DNA of 64,000 nucleotides from Phialocephala subalpina (taxonomy: Eukaryota; Ascomycota; Leotiomycetes; Helotiales; Mollisiaceae), in contig FJOG01000014.1 in NCBI GenBank assembly GCA_900073065.1, positions 484,803-548,802 on the forward strand, in the 5' to 3' direction. The translations under genes were made by a program, and so were the position numbers. Shown here piece by piece: positions 22,661 through 36,400 of the stretch. Positions within the stretch are counted from its first letter, which is position 1, and every line of letters begins with the position of its first letter. The notes beneath the pieces were generated by a model. It was not told the DNA's origin. It did no database searches and saw only the letters and a list, made by a program, of their open reading frames with translations.

Positions 22661-25600
22661 TGATAGCCTATTCATAAGATAACTTAAGATGATTCGTTTG
22701 ACGAGATAATATATTAACAAAATGGTTACTATTAGCGCTCTTTTATGAACCACTGAGCCGGGATAATCGTCGCGTAAAACAGCAACCAAGATTGCTTGAT
22801 TCGGCGCCCATCGCATTTGAATCTTGCGTTTAGCTGTAAAACACGGGAAGTCGAACGAACACATATTGTCCCACCATGATTCAACCACGTCCGGACTAGC
22901 TGAAACTACTACAACCCGGCACACTGCACACTGCATCCTGCTTGTTCAATTGGAGATTAATTTACTTTCCATCTCTACCTGAATTTGATGTCAAGCTCCC
23001 TCAAGGTTGCTTTGTGCAGAGATAGAAAAGATAAGTATACATACTATTTTTGCCCTCAAAATCTCGGACCTGGCTTCCGTCCACTAAACTAGGTTCGTGA
23101 CTGTCCGTGGTGCGAATATTTAGAATTCGCACGAAGCATAGGTTCTGTACTGCTGCACTCAAATCAAACATTAAACCTCAAATCACGAGCTCCCCTAGCG
23201 CGAAGTCGAACGAGGGGTGCATATAACTTCAAGGCCTCATCGAAGAAATCATGTAGGACAAAGCGACTAGTCAAAGAAGACAGAGGCTTGTATGCACAGC
23301 TCGTTCTGACAAAGGTCAAAAATGTGCCGTTCATGCTTGTCTGGGAGCAATATTTGTGCTTCGATGTCAATTCAAGGCGGCGGTTTGCCGGAATCTTCTC
23401 GATTGGGGCAAGTTGAAACTCCTCCTCTGGTTAAGAGCAAACTTACTCGTCACAGCAAGATACCTGAAGTGAAGTGAAGCTGCACTTTCTCACATAATGC
23501 TGCCGATAGGAGTCCACTCCATCTGCAGCCGGTAGCTCACCTCGACTTAGAGGACGCTTGAAGGAAAGGTGCTGCTCGAGATGTTGCTTGACGCGGCTGT
23601 TGCTCTAATGATTCTTAGACGGTTGGACCTTTTGCTCCCACTTCCTTGCTTGCTTTGATCTTTTTGAAAAATCTCAGTAATCCATATATAATGCCCTGAA
23701 ATCTTGATTGAGTCCAACTGACTGCTTTCAATGAGAATGGTTCGAAGCAGAATCCGACCACAATAATACTACACACCTGCACAGGAAGACTCAAACTTCT
23801 CGAAAAGTAAGATTTTACTGCAAAGAAAGTATATAAGGTACTCCAAGTTCTCTAGCAGAGAGAAACACTACATCACAGAAGAGGATTTGATGATGCTTCT
23901 ACAGGATGTCATACCGCTTCGGTAGGTCCTAAACGCCCTGCTTCGAATTTGAACTACTGCTTCTTACGCACTATAACTTTCTAAGGATCATGCTGTACGG
24001 CCTTCGTTTTTAATGAGCGGAGGCAAGGATCGGGACCGAATTGATAGCGAATGACAACTTGACATGAAATGAAATGAAATGAACGTGGTTTGTTCATCTG
24101 GCAACAGGGGCAGCAGGAACCTTTATCTAGTCTGAGAAGAACCATAAGGAGGATATTTTGCCAACAACTCAACCTGGGAGCACGACAATACATAGCTCTT
24201 CATGGACGTCTCAGAGAAGCAAATAGTGCTTATGAAACCAGTGATTGCCTGTATATATATATGCAAAGCAAGTGGATAGATGAACACTTACTCTCCTGCT
24301 GCACTCAAAGTCTCAAATTCAAAGAACTTAGTACGAGCTCGATTAGTTCGATCAGCTCGATCAAGGACAAGTGAACCGAGTAATATATAAATGAGGAACC
24401 ATGGAGAGAAGAAACCTAGTTGCAACGCACGGGAATTGATTAGGCTTAGAGTTGAAAGAAGCTGAAGGAACTACTCCGAGCCCCTAAAAGATCTTAGGAA
24501 ATCAATTTGCCATGATCAACTCTTACCACCTGAGCATCACAATTTGAATGAATGCTTCGAGATATCTTCATTCAAATCCAGGTTAAGCCGTTTCCGACTT
24601 AATAACAAAAGGACTCTTAATAGTAACTCACATTTAAGCCAAACTCACATACACTTCTTGCTTTTCTGCACAACGGAGCCACTTCTTTCTCCCAGCCAAT
24701 GCTTGTTCTGACAAAGCTCATCTTGACATCAGTGGCTCTAGAAAGACGAGACAGGCACTCTGATGTGTCTACAATCTAGTATTATTGTGATTATATCTTT
24801 TGCTTTCCAATTGGATAGAAAGCAGCGTCTTTATATCAAAAAGATATATGATCAATCAATCACTCAGCAAGTAAAGAATTGAAACTCACCCGTGATGATT
24901 AATAATAAAGCTCAAGGACAGAGCAACCCCTCTAGAGTTCACGCGTTTTACAAACATCGCAAACGTTGGAGCGACTAGCAGTCAATGCATATATAAAGAC
25001 ATCCACCTCTGCAAGGTTCCACGAAATGAGGTGGTTGATTCTTATCAAAGCGAGGAAAATGACATGCGATGACGACCGTGAACCACTTGGCCAAGTATGG
25101 TCTCATTTTCTACCTTGAGACTTCGTCTTGTATCTCCACTACCCCAACAAGAAAAGCACGGGGACGTGAGACAGTGCTTACAGACTCTGCAAACAGGACT
25201 GTAAGTAAAAGTTAATTGCAAGACTACCAACGATCGCCGATTGACAGTACGACAGCAGTCGAAATTGATTCGTTTGTCGTTATCCGAACAGGACCGCAGG
25301 CAAGATCCGACCTGAGAACTCGCGGGGCAATGCTATGGTAATAGCCCAATTTGAGAGCATATCTCCTCGTCGAGACAATGACCAAATGCAGGCTAGCAGT
25401 AGAGATTCTCTAAAGTTCCACGGAAGTGTACGTTGTGTATCTTAGTAAAGGAGCGTTTATATGTCCCGTTGGAACCTGAAATCAATACTTCTTGTTTCCC
25501 GTTCACACCAAGCTGTAACAATGTTACCAAAATAGAGATTGATAATGAGACAGAAGTGATAAAACAGGACAATCACTCGACGTCTTTGTCTAAGTCCTCG

Positions 25601-25740
25601 GACCCAACTTCGGAAACATCGCCCTATAAATATGACTGTAATTCCAATCAGGATCCTATCATAACAACATTCCCTTCCATATGAGAGATGCATTCTTGCC
25701 CAGAGCAAAGCGGTGAGGCAAAGCAAACCGTCTCAACCTC
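22661..25740. other. Gene-poor stretch, no supported gene
   Basis: Only short frames without family resemblance are present. GAAAT triplet repeats occur at 24065-24080. The string GTTCTGAC-AAAG appears at about 23304 and 24704 and may belong to the diverged repeat family further right. No tRNA or rRNA was found. Confidence 0.4.
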
Positions 25741-28450
25741 TTTTGACTTCACCCACTTGAGATACTTGAGCCATACACCCTGAACTTCCAGTCCTTAGGC
25801 ATAGCAAAAGTCAAGATTCGAGTTCGATCAAAATAGAAGCTGACAACAAAAGTTCCAATGACAGCAAAAATTGCCCTCCACCTTTCATCTCAAACAGATC
25901 CGAGCACGACCCGAACTCTTATACAATTTCGCCAAAACCCCTTTGCACCCATCAAGGCACATCTGAACCAAATCCGCAAGCACCAAGTACGCCCAACCCA
26001 GCAGCATACCAAATGAGCAGCTAAGCTTTCCTCATGTCTCTTGTTTGTGGAATGTCCACAAGGAGGACGGACACGAATATATATAGTAGTGAGGAAGGGC
26101 GGGTTCCGCTCCGACGCTGCCGCCGCGGGGGCCATTCACTAAATGGAAAAGAGGTTCGAGGTACTGAGCTACTTATTTCGAGAACAATAAACAGCCTGTC
26201 TATAACTAGAAAAGGCTTGTGCTGTTTGATCGAGCTCATTGGCGTGTGATTTGGGTGCGGATTAAGAGTATAAATAACCTCCTCAAGCTCTGGCACGAGA
26301 GCAAGCAGTTGCGCAAATCCATCAAGCCAATGCTTTAATGGAAAGGGCGCCAAAGGCTGGACCAACTGCATTCATGACTGGAAAACTCGCCCTAGAATAT
26401 CGAGGACGAGAGGCATGACCACGAAAGACGTGATGCTGCCCGGATTGCTTTTTTCCTTGTGCGAGCCTGAACGAGGAGAGAATTGACAGCGCATCCCATA
26501 TGACAACAGCAAAACTTTACTGGGGTTCAATCAAGGCTAAGTATATCTTCAAGAACAACAACTAGCGTGTCACCATCACCTCATGTAGTCGAGCCTGACC
26601 TCGAATCTCGACTTCGAAGACTCCCGTAGAACACACTATCGCTGCTTGCAACGAGAAGCGTGGTGTTGTTCATAGCGGCTCCGTTCTCTTGCCTTTCAAG
26701 TCGAACCCTGAGACTAGGTTTTATAACTTAGGAAAGTCCCACCTGGTTCGGGAAACGTTCACTTGATCCGCCACTCCACCTTGGAGGAATCTAAATCCTC
26801 CCAGCCCTGTTTGCTATCGATGCTAGCAAAGTATATGAACTCCAGCTCCTGCAAGAAAATCAACCATACAGCCACAAAAAACAAGCCTTAAAGGACCATG
26901 ATAATTTGGTGCGCTGAAAGCGTGCCAGGCCGCTTAATCAAACAGCCAGTCTCTTCACTTTGGAGAGTTCATCCCTCACCTCTAACAGAATTGAGAGTTC
27001 ACCTCAAACCCCTCAGCCGCGGCAAACAGAAATATAATGTTTATTCAAATTGACAGCGGAAGAACTTCGACAAGAACTGGGCTGGATCGACGTCTTGTCC
27101 AAAGAATTGGAGGACGGAGACTAGCTTGAGCCTTAAAATATGTGTGAGCGGTTCATGCTGATGTCACAATCGGAGAGCATGGCTTTTTGCAGGAACCCGG
27201 CTAAGTGGATGCGAGCCATGAGCTCCTTCACCGAGGTGTCTGTACCGTTCCTGAGGGGTCCTTGTGTATCGATTGAGGAAATAGTTTATATACCCGATGA
27301 AGCCTCTGGAATCTCGTCAATACGTTCGCGACCTCACGAAAAGTGATTGCAACAAAAAATGAGGAGAAAGAGGAGGATCTTAAGTTACGCCTCAAACTCC
27401 CGAACCAAATTGCGAGCAATTATAAATTATCCGTAGCGGCTCCGCGGAGACAGATCAACTCGATATCGCCGTCAGCCAGTTGGAGCTGATGTTGTCTTGC
27501 GTCGGGGAAATGGACTCTTAGAAGCAGAGCAGAGAGACTCAATCTATGAGATGGTGCGAGGGTGGAGCGTCGGTTTGTAGGTAAAGAATGGTATTGTTAA
27601 GTCTGTAGATCTAGCTAGGGAGAATGAGAATATAAGGGTCTGTGAGATTACCCCTGAGCTATACTACATATGGAAGGACACCACTACACGTGATCAGCAA
27701 CTGACACAATCCTGTTCTAACTCCTCCACCTGAGACCCCAAAAGTGGTAGTTCCGGCTCTAAGTCCTTGGGCACAACGAAATAAAAAGTTTGATTTAGAC
27801 GGAAGATGACAACAGAGGGTCAAATGACAATAAAACACTTCATTCTTCTTGGCCTCAGATGGTTCTGAGTGTGAACCCAAAGTCTCAAATCATGAAGCCA
27901 TTTCGGAAAGGTCGACGCACCGCCTTTGGCTCTTCTCGACGAGCAAGATGACTGACTGGAAGACTTCCAGTGAAAATCTCCAGCATTTCCTCCACCGAGG
28001 GTGGAGGAACTCTTCGCTCGTGCATCAGGACTTTATCCTAGGTCAGCGTCCGTCACTGTCATCGATGGAAGATTTCAATACCCTCCAAGAACTGCAGAAC
28101 GTCGAATAATGGGAGTCAAGATGAGAGTGAAGCTCCAAACCCTGAGTCAGCTCCAGAAGACTTTCTCCACGTGAACGTTGAGAAGTCTCGGGGTATAAAG
28201 ATCCCTCACTCGCTGAGAAGAGGGATTCCCAGATCCAATTTGAATCTGCAACGTTCTCCTTCAAGAGTGGTCGAGATGTGGCCATGTCTCATGTCTACAA
28301 GTATCCACATGTGTCATGAACCAGGAGGGGTAGGGCCAAGAACAAAAAGACCTTGAGATTCCAGCCCCAACTTCTTGCTTTTCCAAGTGAGCTTAGAACA
28401 GAGAAGAATTGACCACAAATAGCAAAATGACACCAAAGAAGCTCAGCCCA
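25741..28450. repeat. Diverged dispersed repeat family, about four copies
   Basis: The clearest pair is 25792-25875 and 27759-27838. Both start GTCCTT(A/G)GGCA(T/C)A, then about 45 bases later read TGACAACA, a short spacer, and AATGACA followed by AAAA. Weaker copies with GAATTGAC then ATGACA and AAAA lie at 26484-26515 and 28406-28437. The order of elements is kept, but single bases differ in roughly a quarter of positions. No coding frame follows the repeats. Confidence 0.45.
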
Positions 28451-29778
28451 AGCGAATCTCAGAAAGACTCTCGAGAGACTTCTCCCAAGAATCCAACCCC
28501 AACCTCACAATGCTCAACGCAGATGAATCAAATCCACCAATCAGCTGACTTCAGCTTCAAGATCAATCCATCCATCCACCCATGAATCTGAAACCCGCCG
28601 GACCTTAAAATACAATCCTAGAAACCAGAGCGTAGCGGTATTTAAATACTGTTTCTCTTCGCCACGTGACTCGTAGCCTCCACTCCCTTCTGAACTTGGA
28701 GGAGTGACTCAGGTCACGGAAAGATATGACCCGGCGACGCTTCGATTGCTTGTGCTTTCTAAGCAAGTGGTCGAAACTCGAATTTGAGCGAGTAGCTGAG
28801 CAAGGAAGTATAAGATGAGGCGCAGACTTGCGAGCTGGAGAAAGGGCAAGACGTCGTGGGAATCAAAGACGATGTTCAAAGACCAGCAGACACACATCCA
28901 CCTTGGTGGAAGACAGAATGAGCAAGAGACAGAACATAAATTCATGATTGAAATCACGCAGTAGGGAAGGTAGCACTTGCCACTTTCACCCTCAACTTCA
29001 CTAGAAGTTCATATTCATCCCACCAATCTCAAAGTTTCACAAGTCACAGCAGCAGAAGGAACATCAAAAATAGCTTGATATGCACACAGCATCATATTGT
29101 ATTGTACTGCTTGGCTGCCTCCTACCCCCAGTCATCACCACCCCGTACCAATAACCTATCCATCCACATGCCATACGCCACAATACAAGTAAACTCTACA
29201 CTAGAGCCCAGAAGCGTTGCCGCCATATTATTTCTTTTCCTCCCATCCATCCCATTTCTCATATCCATCCATCTTATCTGATAACACACTTTTACACTGT
29301 AGTAGACTTTTGCTTGTGATACACCAGACAGACCAAGGAACGAGAAGAAAAGAAAGTAGTCAGCGGCGTGAGCCTGAATTTTGACCTGTATGCAAAGCTC
29401 GCTTTTTGCCTAGCGGCAGACCCCCAAGTATACAATTACGAATAGCCCGATGCCGTCTCCAAAGGCATTTCCAAGGCTCGCGGCCATCCATGTCCGAATA
29501 TTCAACGAACAATAGCAGAGAATTCCTGCTGTAAAAAAGAGAAGAAAAGATGAATAAAGAGTATAATGATTCGAATGATCATATGCGCCGTTTCATCCGT
29601 CGTAAACGCCATTATTCGCCGTGGTCCCCAGGAAACGATGTAAAGATCATTCGCTAAAACGCTATTCAAGTGGGTATCAAATCAATCGATCGATCATCAT
29701 GCGGTAATGTAGAAAAAGTGTAGGTGAAGAGGATGAAGAAAGGGTATCGTAAAAGTGACAGCCGTAAGGAGGGAAAAT
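28451..29778. other. Gene-free 3' side of the Ras GEF gene
   Basis: No supported gene. The part closest to 29779 presumably contains the 3' untranslated region of the minus-strand gene. Confidence 0.45.
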
Positions 29779-32700
29779 TTAGATAGGTGTAGGAGGAATG
29801 GTGTTGTTCCTGTCTCGAGAATGTGTCCATGCGAAGATGTCGAACTTGTCCTTCTGTGCAGAGCCGAATGAACCGTTCGGGCCGTCGATTGGGCTGGGTC
29901 TTGGGTGCGTGATTTCGCGGGGCTCAAGTAGAAGACTCTTGCGGTAGTACTGCTGTACGTTTTCGTTCTCTGAGGAAGACTTGACGCGTACAATCTGTGC
30001 CTGAAGCCACTCTTGCAACTCGGCTACCTCACTAAGTCTGTATGGAATCTGGAATCGCTGGAGGTCACCAATGATCTTCGCTGTTCGGGTGTGCTTGTCG
30101 AAGTTGATTACCGACATTCCCTCGCTGTCACCAAGGCCAGGGAGTTGGCGCGTCGCGGCATTACCAGCATCAACAAAGGTCAGATCGGTGAGGTACATGC
30201 CGACGAATGGAAGACAAGGTGGAACATGATCGTGGAGTCGTCTTCGAAGGACCGCATAGTTCTTGTCGGGCTCGATGATAGCTTGCAGACCCTTGAGCAC
30301 ATCCTTTCGCTTCTGCGAAACCATATCCCATGTTCTCTTCAATCGAATGATCGTAGAAGAGTTCAATGAACAGATGATAGCCATCAAAGAATCGTAATTG
30401 TTGAGTTCCAAGCACTTGTGCGCGATCTTGATCCAATGCTTGATGATGACTGCTCGCTTCTTCGCATCGTCGTATTGAAGGATGGTGTCTGCCACAAGAT
30501 TCGAAAGGTCGGTGGAGAGCGTCGACATAGCCCGAACATTGACTGCGTTTGATCCAGATCGCTTCGTCCATTCCGAACCCAGAAGCTCCTCAGGCATGAT
30601 CGAACAGAAAATGTTCATCTCCTTGATGGTCAATTGGCGTGCCAACTCAAGTGGGTCAAATTCGAGGATAGTGGGATTGCTTCCTCCCATCTTCCAGTTC
30701 TTCAACGCTCCCATCTGGTTCTTGTTCATGATCGAAGATGGTAGAGGGGCATCTGCTGGGATGTATTGCGCGAGGGAAGTAGAAGTCTTACCCATCGAAG
30801 ACACTAGGCGTGGCACTAGGGGTCCTTCGGTCGAAGAGACTTTCTGGGCCAACTCCAATAATCTCTTGCCTGCTCCAGGAAGGACTCGTCCGAGATTCTC
30901 AGTCGCAAATGGTTCGATGACTGACAAGGCATCATGATCTGAAAGATCTCTCCAGTGTGATTCCAGCCATCCTTTGAAGACATTGTATACTCGCAGTCTC
31001 ACGGGACCTGCAATGTGAGGGCTCTCGCCAACGTAGTCGAATCGATCCACCAAGGCATTCGCAAGTTCAACTGGCGTGACAAACAATCTGAAGGTGAGGT
31101 AGAACGTTGAGACGAAAATCGAGTCTGGCGTTGAATCGTGTGTAGTCAGACGTTCGATAAGAGCTGGAAGGGTACCACCAGTAATTTGCCCCTCTTTGTT
31201 GTGCATCAGCTCGTGTGCGAATGTTTTCTCCAACATCTTCGATTCGCCATCATCTGTATCATCAGCAAGAGTTGACTGGCTGCCTGTCATGCTCAACTCC
31301 GACACCGAGGCTTTGCTCCTGGGTACGTAGACAGAGATATCGGGAGTGGTGGCTCGAGTCGAAGTTTGAGAGAGCATGCTGGATTCGGAGTCGCGCATGC
31401 TGCTCAAGTAAGTACTGCTAGTTCCGGAGTTTGACATAGCGATGCTTCCCGTGCGGAAAGAGCTTTGGAATTCGCTGTCGTGTGCTGACGAGTGATCCGA
31501 AGGGCTATATTCTTCCTGTCCCATCAATGGGCTCGTCATCTTTGGTAGAGGTGGGAGGAGGGATTTCCGCGATTCTTGCTTAGAGTCAGTCATCGTGCTC
31601 TTAGCTGCTGCATTCTCAGCGACTGGAGCAAGCGCAGTCGGCGACAATCGTGCGATGCCGTCGTCAATCGCAGCAGGAGATCCCAAGGGAACCTCTGGAA
31701 GAGGCTTTTCGTAACTTGGAATGATCAGCGGGGGTGGTGGAGGTCGACTTGCTGGCTCTGCAGGTGTGTCCTCAGCCAGTTCTGCTGACGGCCTAGGTTT
31801 CTCCCCAACAACGCCAATCGACGCTATATCAATACCAAGCCCCTCGTTCTGCGGCTCGAATTCGAAGTCGCCGATTCGCTCGATCACGAATTTAGTTTTG
31901 GCAACGCACTCTCCTGCAGCTTTAACACATCCAGTTGCAGCCATGAGGAGGCGACCATTTTGTTGGGGCATGACCACATCTTCATCTTCAATCCCCGACT
32001 GAGCGATGATCTCCCGTGCTGCTACCACCAACTGATTAATCCTGTCGTACATGGCGTTTCGTGCTGCATCGAGTGCCTCGGCACTTTGGTTATCGTGGGC
32101 ACAAATCACCTCGACGACCTGAAGCAACTCTTGGCCTGCTGTAACAGACTGTCGCACTGTTGAAATGAGATCAGCAGAAGATTGCGATTGAAGATGTAAA
32201 CGACCAATGAATGATCCCAGGTACGACAAGAAGGTATCATGATTGGAATTGAGTCGCTCTGAAACAAGGTTTTGTCGTTGTGCTGCTGGTAAGGTCGCCG
32301 ATAAACGATGGGAGATGGATTGTCTCTTGATGTGTATCGAAGACGGCCGCGTAAACGACAGAGGTCGGGATAAGGTGTTGGAGGGATATGAGGTGGACAT
32401 TCGTTTGTAAGACTGTCGTTTTGTTTGCTCGTCAAGCCGTTGTGACAAGCCGCTTCCCGAGCTGTGACTCGAGCTCCTGCGAGATGCCGCATCTGACGCA
32501 GGGTCTCCATGCTGTGCTCCATCAAACGACGTCGAGTCCGCTGGAGGCGTGGGAGGATTGTATGCTTCCTCGGCCACAGTTGCCATCAATCGGTGAATCG
32601 GTTGTTGCCGTGATCTCAGATCATCATCTAGGACATCCAGAAATCGTACACCCCTCGTGACTATCTTGAACGCCTTCAAAATCATCTCGTCTATTGTGTT

Positions 32701-33483
32701 ATTGATCTCATCGGCTTCAGCCTGTGTCGGCTGAGGGCTCGTGTACTCTTGTAATTTCTTCGCTGTCTTGACCAACGCCGACAGATCAGAGAGGAGTGCC
32801 TTGCGATTCCTCCGTAGTCCTTCATTGCTCTGTACGAGATGAGATTCTCGGGTAAGACAATTCGATTTTTCCTATCATCGTCAGTATTCGTGAATTGTTT
32901 GATAGCTTACGTTACTGACAAGTAGATACCGCACTCCTGCTATGATGCCCCGCATGAACTCTTGGTTACCAAAAACTTCACCATCGTTTACTGTACCACT
33001 CCTCAAGAGGTCCCAAAAGTTCAACAGAGCCTTCAGTAAGTTTCGCATCGACTCTGGGTCGTATGCTTCGCAGTAATTCGTGGGCAACCAGCCTCTCGCT
33101 CCAGAGATGAGGAGTGTCCCATCGGCCCAGCCATTTGTATGTATCGAGTGTACCAAGACTACATCTCCTTCGTTCAACGGTAAGGTCACTGTCGTGTCGG
33201 AAACGGCGTAGGTAGGGCGGAAAGGGTAAAATGCTCGAAGGAAATTGTGAAAGACGGGTTGGGGTGGTTGGATATGGCGATTGAGGTCCTCCTGCGAGCC
33301 ATTGGGTGTTGCTGGTGGTGTCATCTGTGATGTCGACTCAGTCCCAGTCTGGCTGCTGCTCCTCGAGGACGTGTTCCTCCTGTGTTTCGACGCGCTGCTT
33401 GTTCCACGCAACCTGTCCTTGTTGATGGACAGAGGTGCCACGTTCAGACTTGAACGCAACGAGTGCTCTTTCTCCGTCACCAT
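29779..33483 (-). CDS. CDC25: Cdc25-type Ras guanine-nucleotide exchange factor
   Basis: Two exons (33483-32911 and 32871-29779) give about 1,221 residues. The protein catalyses GDP release from Ras at the membrane and so activates cAMP/PKA or MAPK signalling. Domains in order: an SH3 domain at about 82-142 (ALYxF-like RAFYPF, GWLPTNYCE); a long Ser/Pro-rich linker; the RasGEF N-terminal domain at about 738-858 (ITGGTLPALIERLTTHD); and the catalytic domain at about 928-1168 (IKHWIKIAHKCLELNNYDS, PCLPFVGMYLTDLTF, RFQIPYRL). The intron is 39 nt with GTAAGC, or 48 nt if the in-phase GTCAGT nine bases earlier is used; both give open frames. The ATG at 33483 is the first in frame after an upstream stop; a further 5' exon cannot be excluded. 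Length and architecture fit the ascomycete family well. Confidence 0.93.
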
Positions 33484-36400
33484 GATGGGCAATCCTGAAA
33501 GGCTACCATGGGACAACGTTATTTAGAGTTGTTGTTTAATGCGGCGGTGGGGAGTATATGGTGTTGTTTGTCCTTCCTATTAACCTTTCAACGTATATGC
33601 CGGACGTGCTTGTACTATGATCGATGAACTGATCCAGCGGTAGGGTGATCAAGGAGGGGAGAATGTATGTTTTGTATGCGGATCTGGCCGTCAATCAATG
33701 CGTATCGAGTCCTGCTTCTAGATCCAGCTTCACGTCCCTTGAGGAGTTGCAATTGAGTGCAGTCAGCGCAGTAAAGATCTACTAGAGACAAGCAATCAGT
33801 AAAAGAGTCTCGAAAAGTTTGGCTGATGTTGTTGTGAGGGTAGGAGAGGAGGAATGCAGTGAGGGGCTAAGGAATGCCACGATGCTCTTGACTGTGCGGA
33901 AGGCTGCATACCAATTCGGGAATCGTTCAGGGTTTCGGGAGGATGCTCCAGTCAACGTCCTCGTCATGCGTAGCCTGAACAGTAATGCCGGGCGACGTTT
34001 TTGCTTATGCCGATCTCCCTCGAGGTGACCTTGTATGTTTTCTCCTCCAATATTCGTTGTGATAACAGGGCAGGGAGTCGAACCAAGTGCTCGAGCTCGG
34101 AAACTGCCTGGGCCCTGGGACTCGCGAACGAAGAGTTTATGCTTTGCACTCGAGTCAGAGAAGTGACAGACAATCGAGCCAATGGTCGGTGGAGCAAACT
34201 GATGTGTCAGGGCACTCAGCTTGGAGGTCGAAAATACCAATGCGTTCGGTCTCGGATGCGTTGTGAAGAGGGTGCTTTTCGTGATGCACAGCACCGGGCA
34301 ATCCGAGCAATGCCAATGCGTGAAACTGTGAGGGTCGAACGATTCTCGCCGCACGGCACGTCTGCTGCTTGCTTCGGTCTGCGGTTCTCGTGGGCGCTTG
34401 TCGTGCGCAGCAGAGTCGGCAGAGTCAGTTTGATGTAGGGAGGATGCAATGTTGGGGTGACTGTTCGTGCAGAGAGTCGAGGGTGTCGAGAGTAGATTCG
34501 TACTTTCTCGTACAGGCGGCGGTGGCGTGGAGACTAGGCGCAGAGAGGTATTCGTATGTAGGGCAGCAAATATAAGATTGCTTTGACCTCCAGATCCGGG
34601 TGTGTACTGTGGACGACGAGGATGTGACGAGGGGAGGGAAAGGTGGTTCTGGTTTGTCAAGGGCAGGGCCAACAGACAGGGCAGGGCATGTGCCGAACGA
34701 AGGGAGCGACGAAACAGCTCCGATGCACGCGCCAACTGAACTGAATTGAATTGAATTGACCCAAATCAACTCAAGAATTCAATGCTCCTTGCAACGTGAG
34801 AAAAGACGAATTCGAAGCTGAAAGAGAGCGTGTGGAAGATACAGAGAAGAACCGCAGGGACGAAAGAACGTTGTCGTGAGGGCGTGTGCGGTAATGTGTT
34901 TTCCACGAGGGCACTCGGAGACTTTTCACGGGCAAAATAAACGGGCGTGGTTGTGTGTGGTTACAATTGGGCTTGCAATGGCAGAATTAGGTTGAGGAAA
35001 GGGGTCTATTAACAAGGCAGATCTTCTATTGGAGGCGTGCATGTGGGATTTGGTGGCAGCAGAAAATGTGGTGGCTGATAATGTCCAGAAGGGGACAAGC
35101 CAAAGCGTGTTCACACTCAAAGTGAGTTTGTGTTGAAGCTCTTCTCTGACCCCTGACACGCGTCTTGAATGCCCTCAACGGGAACGATACGCAGCACAAT
35201 GACGCCGGTGCGAATGGCTTCAGTCCTTAGAACAGGTGATGGCTAGTAGTCTGAGCTAGAGAATGGGGGTTCACGACGGCTCTGCTAGTTGCAGGATGGC
35301 AGTTAGACGGTGAGGCTACCAATGAGATAGTCTGAGAACCAGGCAAGAAAGAGGAAGCACGCTGTAGATTTTCCGTCTGGAAGCGACGCGACCCTCCGGA
35401 ATCTGGAGATACCTTCGGCCAATGATTCAGATGTTATTGAGAAGTTATTCACTGGGTCGGTGGTCAGCGCCAGCAGTATGAATAGCTTCATATTCAAGAT
35501 ATATTGTGGTCACGCGTACAGTCAGAGCGACACGCCGATGTCCATCGTGACGCTGTTGATATATGTTCACTCGCATCGCTGGTATTCACGCAGTGAGACT
35601 GGCCCACTCGGTGTTGTCATTTCAAATGGGTTCATGCTCCTCGCACCGTTTCCGTATCTCTCTCTACCACTCACGATCTAGATCATCGAAACGCAATCTC
35701 GATTGTTTCTCCGATACGCTTTCGAGATGATCATTTGGAGAAATGGCAGCGCGAGGTTGTCGACAGCGTCTCCTCGGCCAACGAGAGGCAGATCCATCCG
35801 CTTTGGGAGATTAATCGAACCTGATGCTACCTGCCCACCATCCATTCAACGGCCGTCCCAGATTCACCCCGGGCGCATCGTAGATTTTGATAAGCCAGTC
35901 GCTTTTCAATACTTTCCAGAAATAAACATCTTCTCTTTTGCCGGAGGCGGCGTCAAGATAATATATCGCATGCTCCGAGACGTCGTCGATGTCACTGAGA
36001 TACACACATGGCATTCCAGACGCCCAGAAAAGGTGCTTATTCTCTCCTCCATCTTCGGACCCTTCGGCGTGGTTCATCCCCTCCAAATCAGGGCTGTCTG
36101 GGGGCCCTGGCCATACTGTCGGTGTGGGGTTTGTCTCTCTCCGGGGGCCTTTGAGACTGTCCAGGGTGCGAGTTGGGTTCCCTTGCACGTGCTGGGAGCA
36201 GCCTGGGAGATGCTGTGGCCGTTCCGTGCTGACTCCCGAAAAGCCATGTTACGGCCGTCCTGTGGCGTGTTACAATACGTAGAAAGCGTGTGTGTGCTGG
36301 GGATAGCTGCGTGCTCCTTGAAGCCTCAGAACCGTGCCTCAAAGCCCTCGGTTGCGCAGTCGTCTTCTGCTGATTTTACAGGCTGTCTCCTGGCTGCCCT

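Noticed and set aside
29779..30937. Plus-strand frames opposite the Ras GEF catalytic domain
   Set aside because: They are antisense shadows of a strongly conserved coding region.
33782..34735. 317-codon minus-strand frame upstream of the Ras GEF gene
   Set aside because: Composition is Ser/Thr/Leu/Pro low-complexity, no family resemblance, and it lies where the leader and promoter of the Ras GEF gene are expected.
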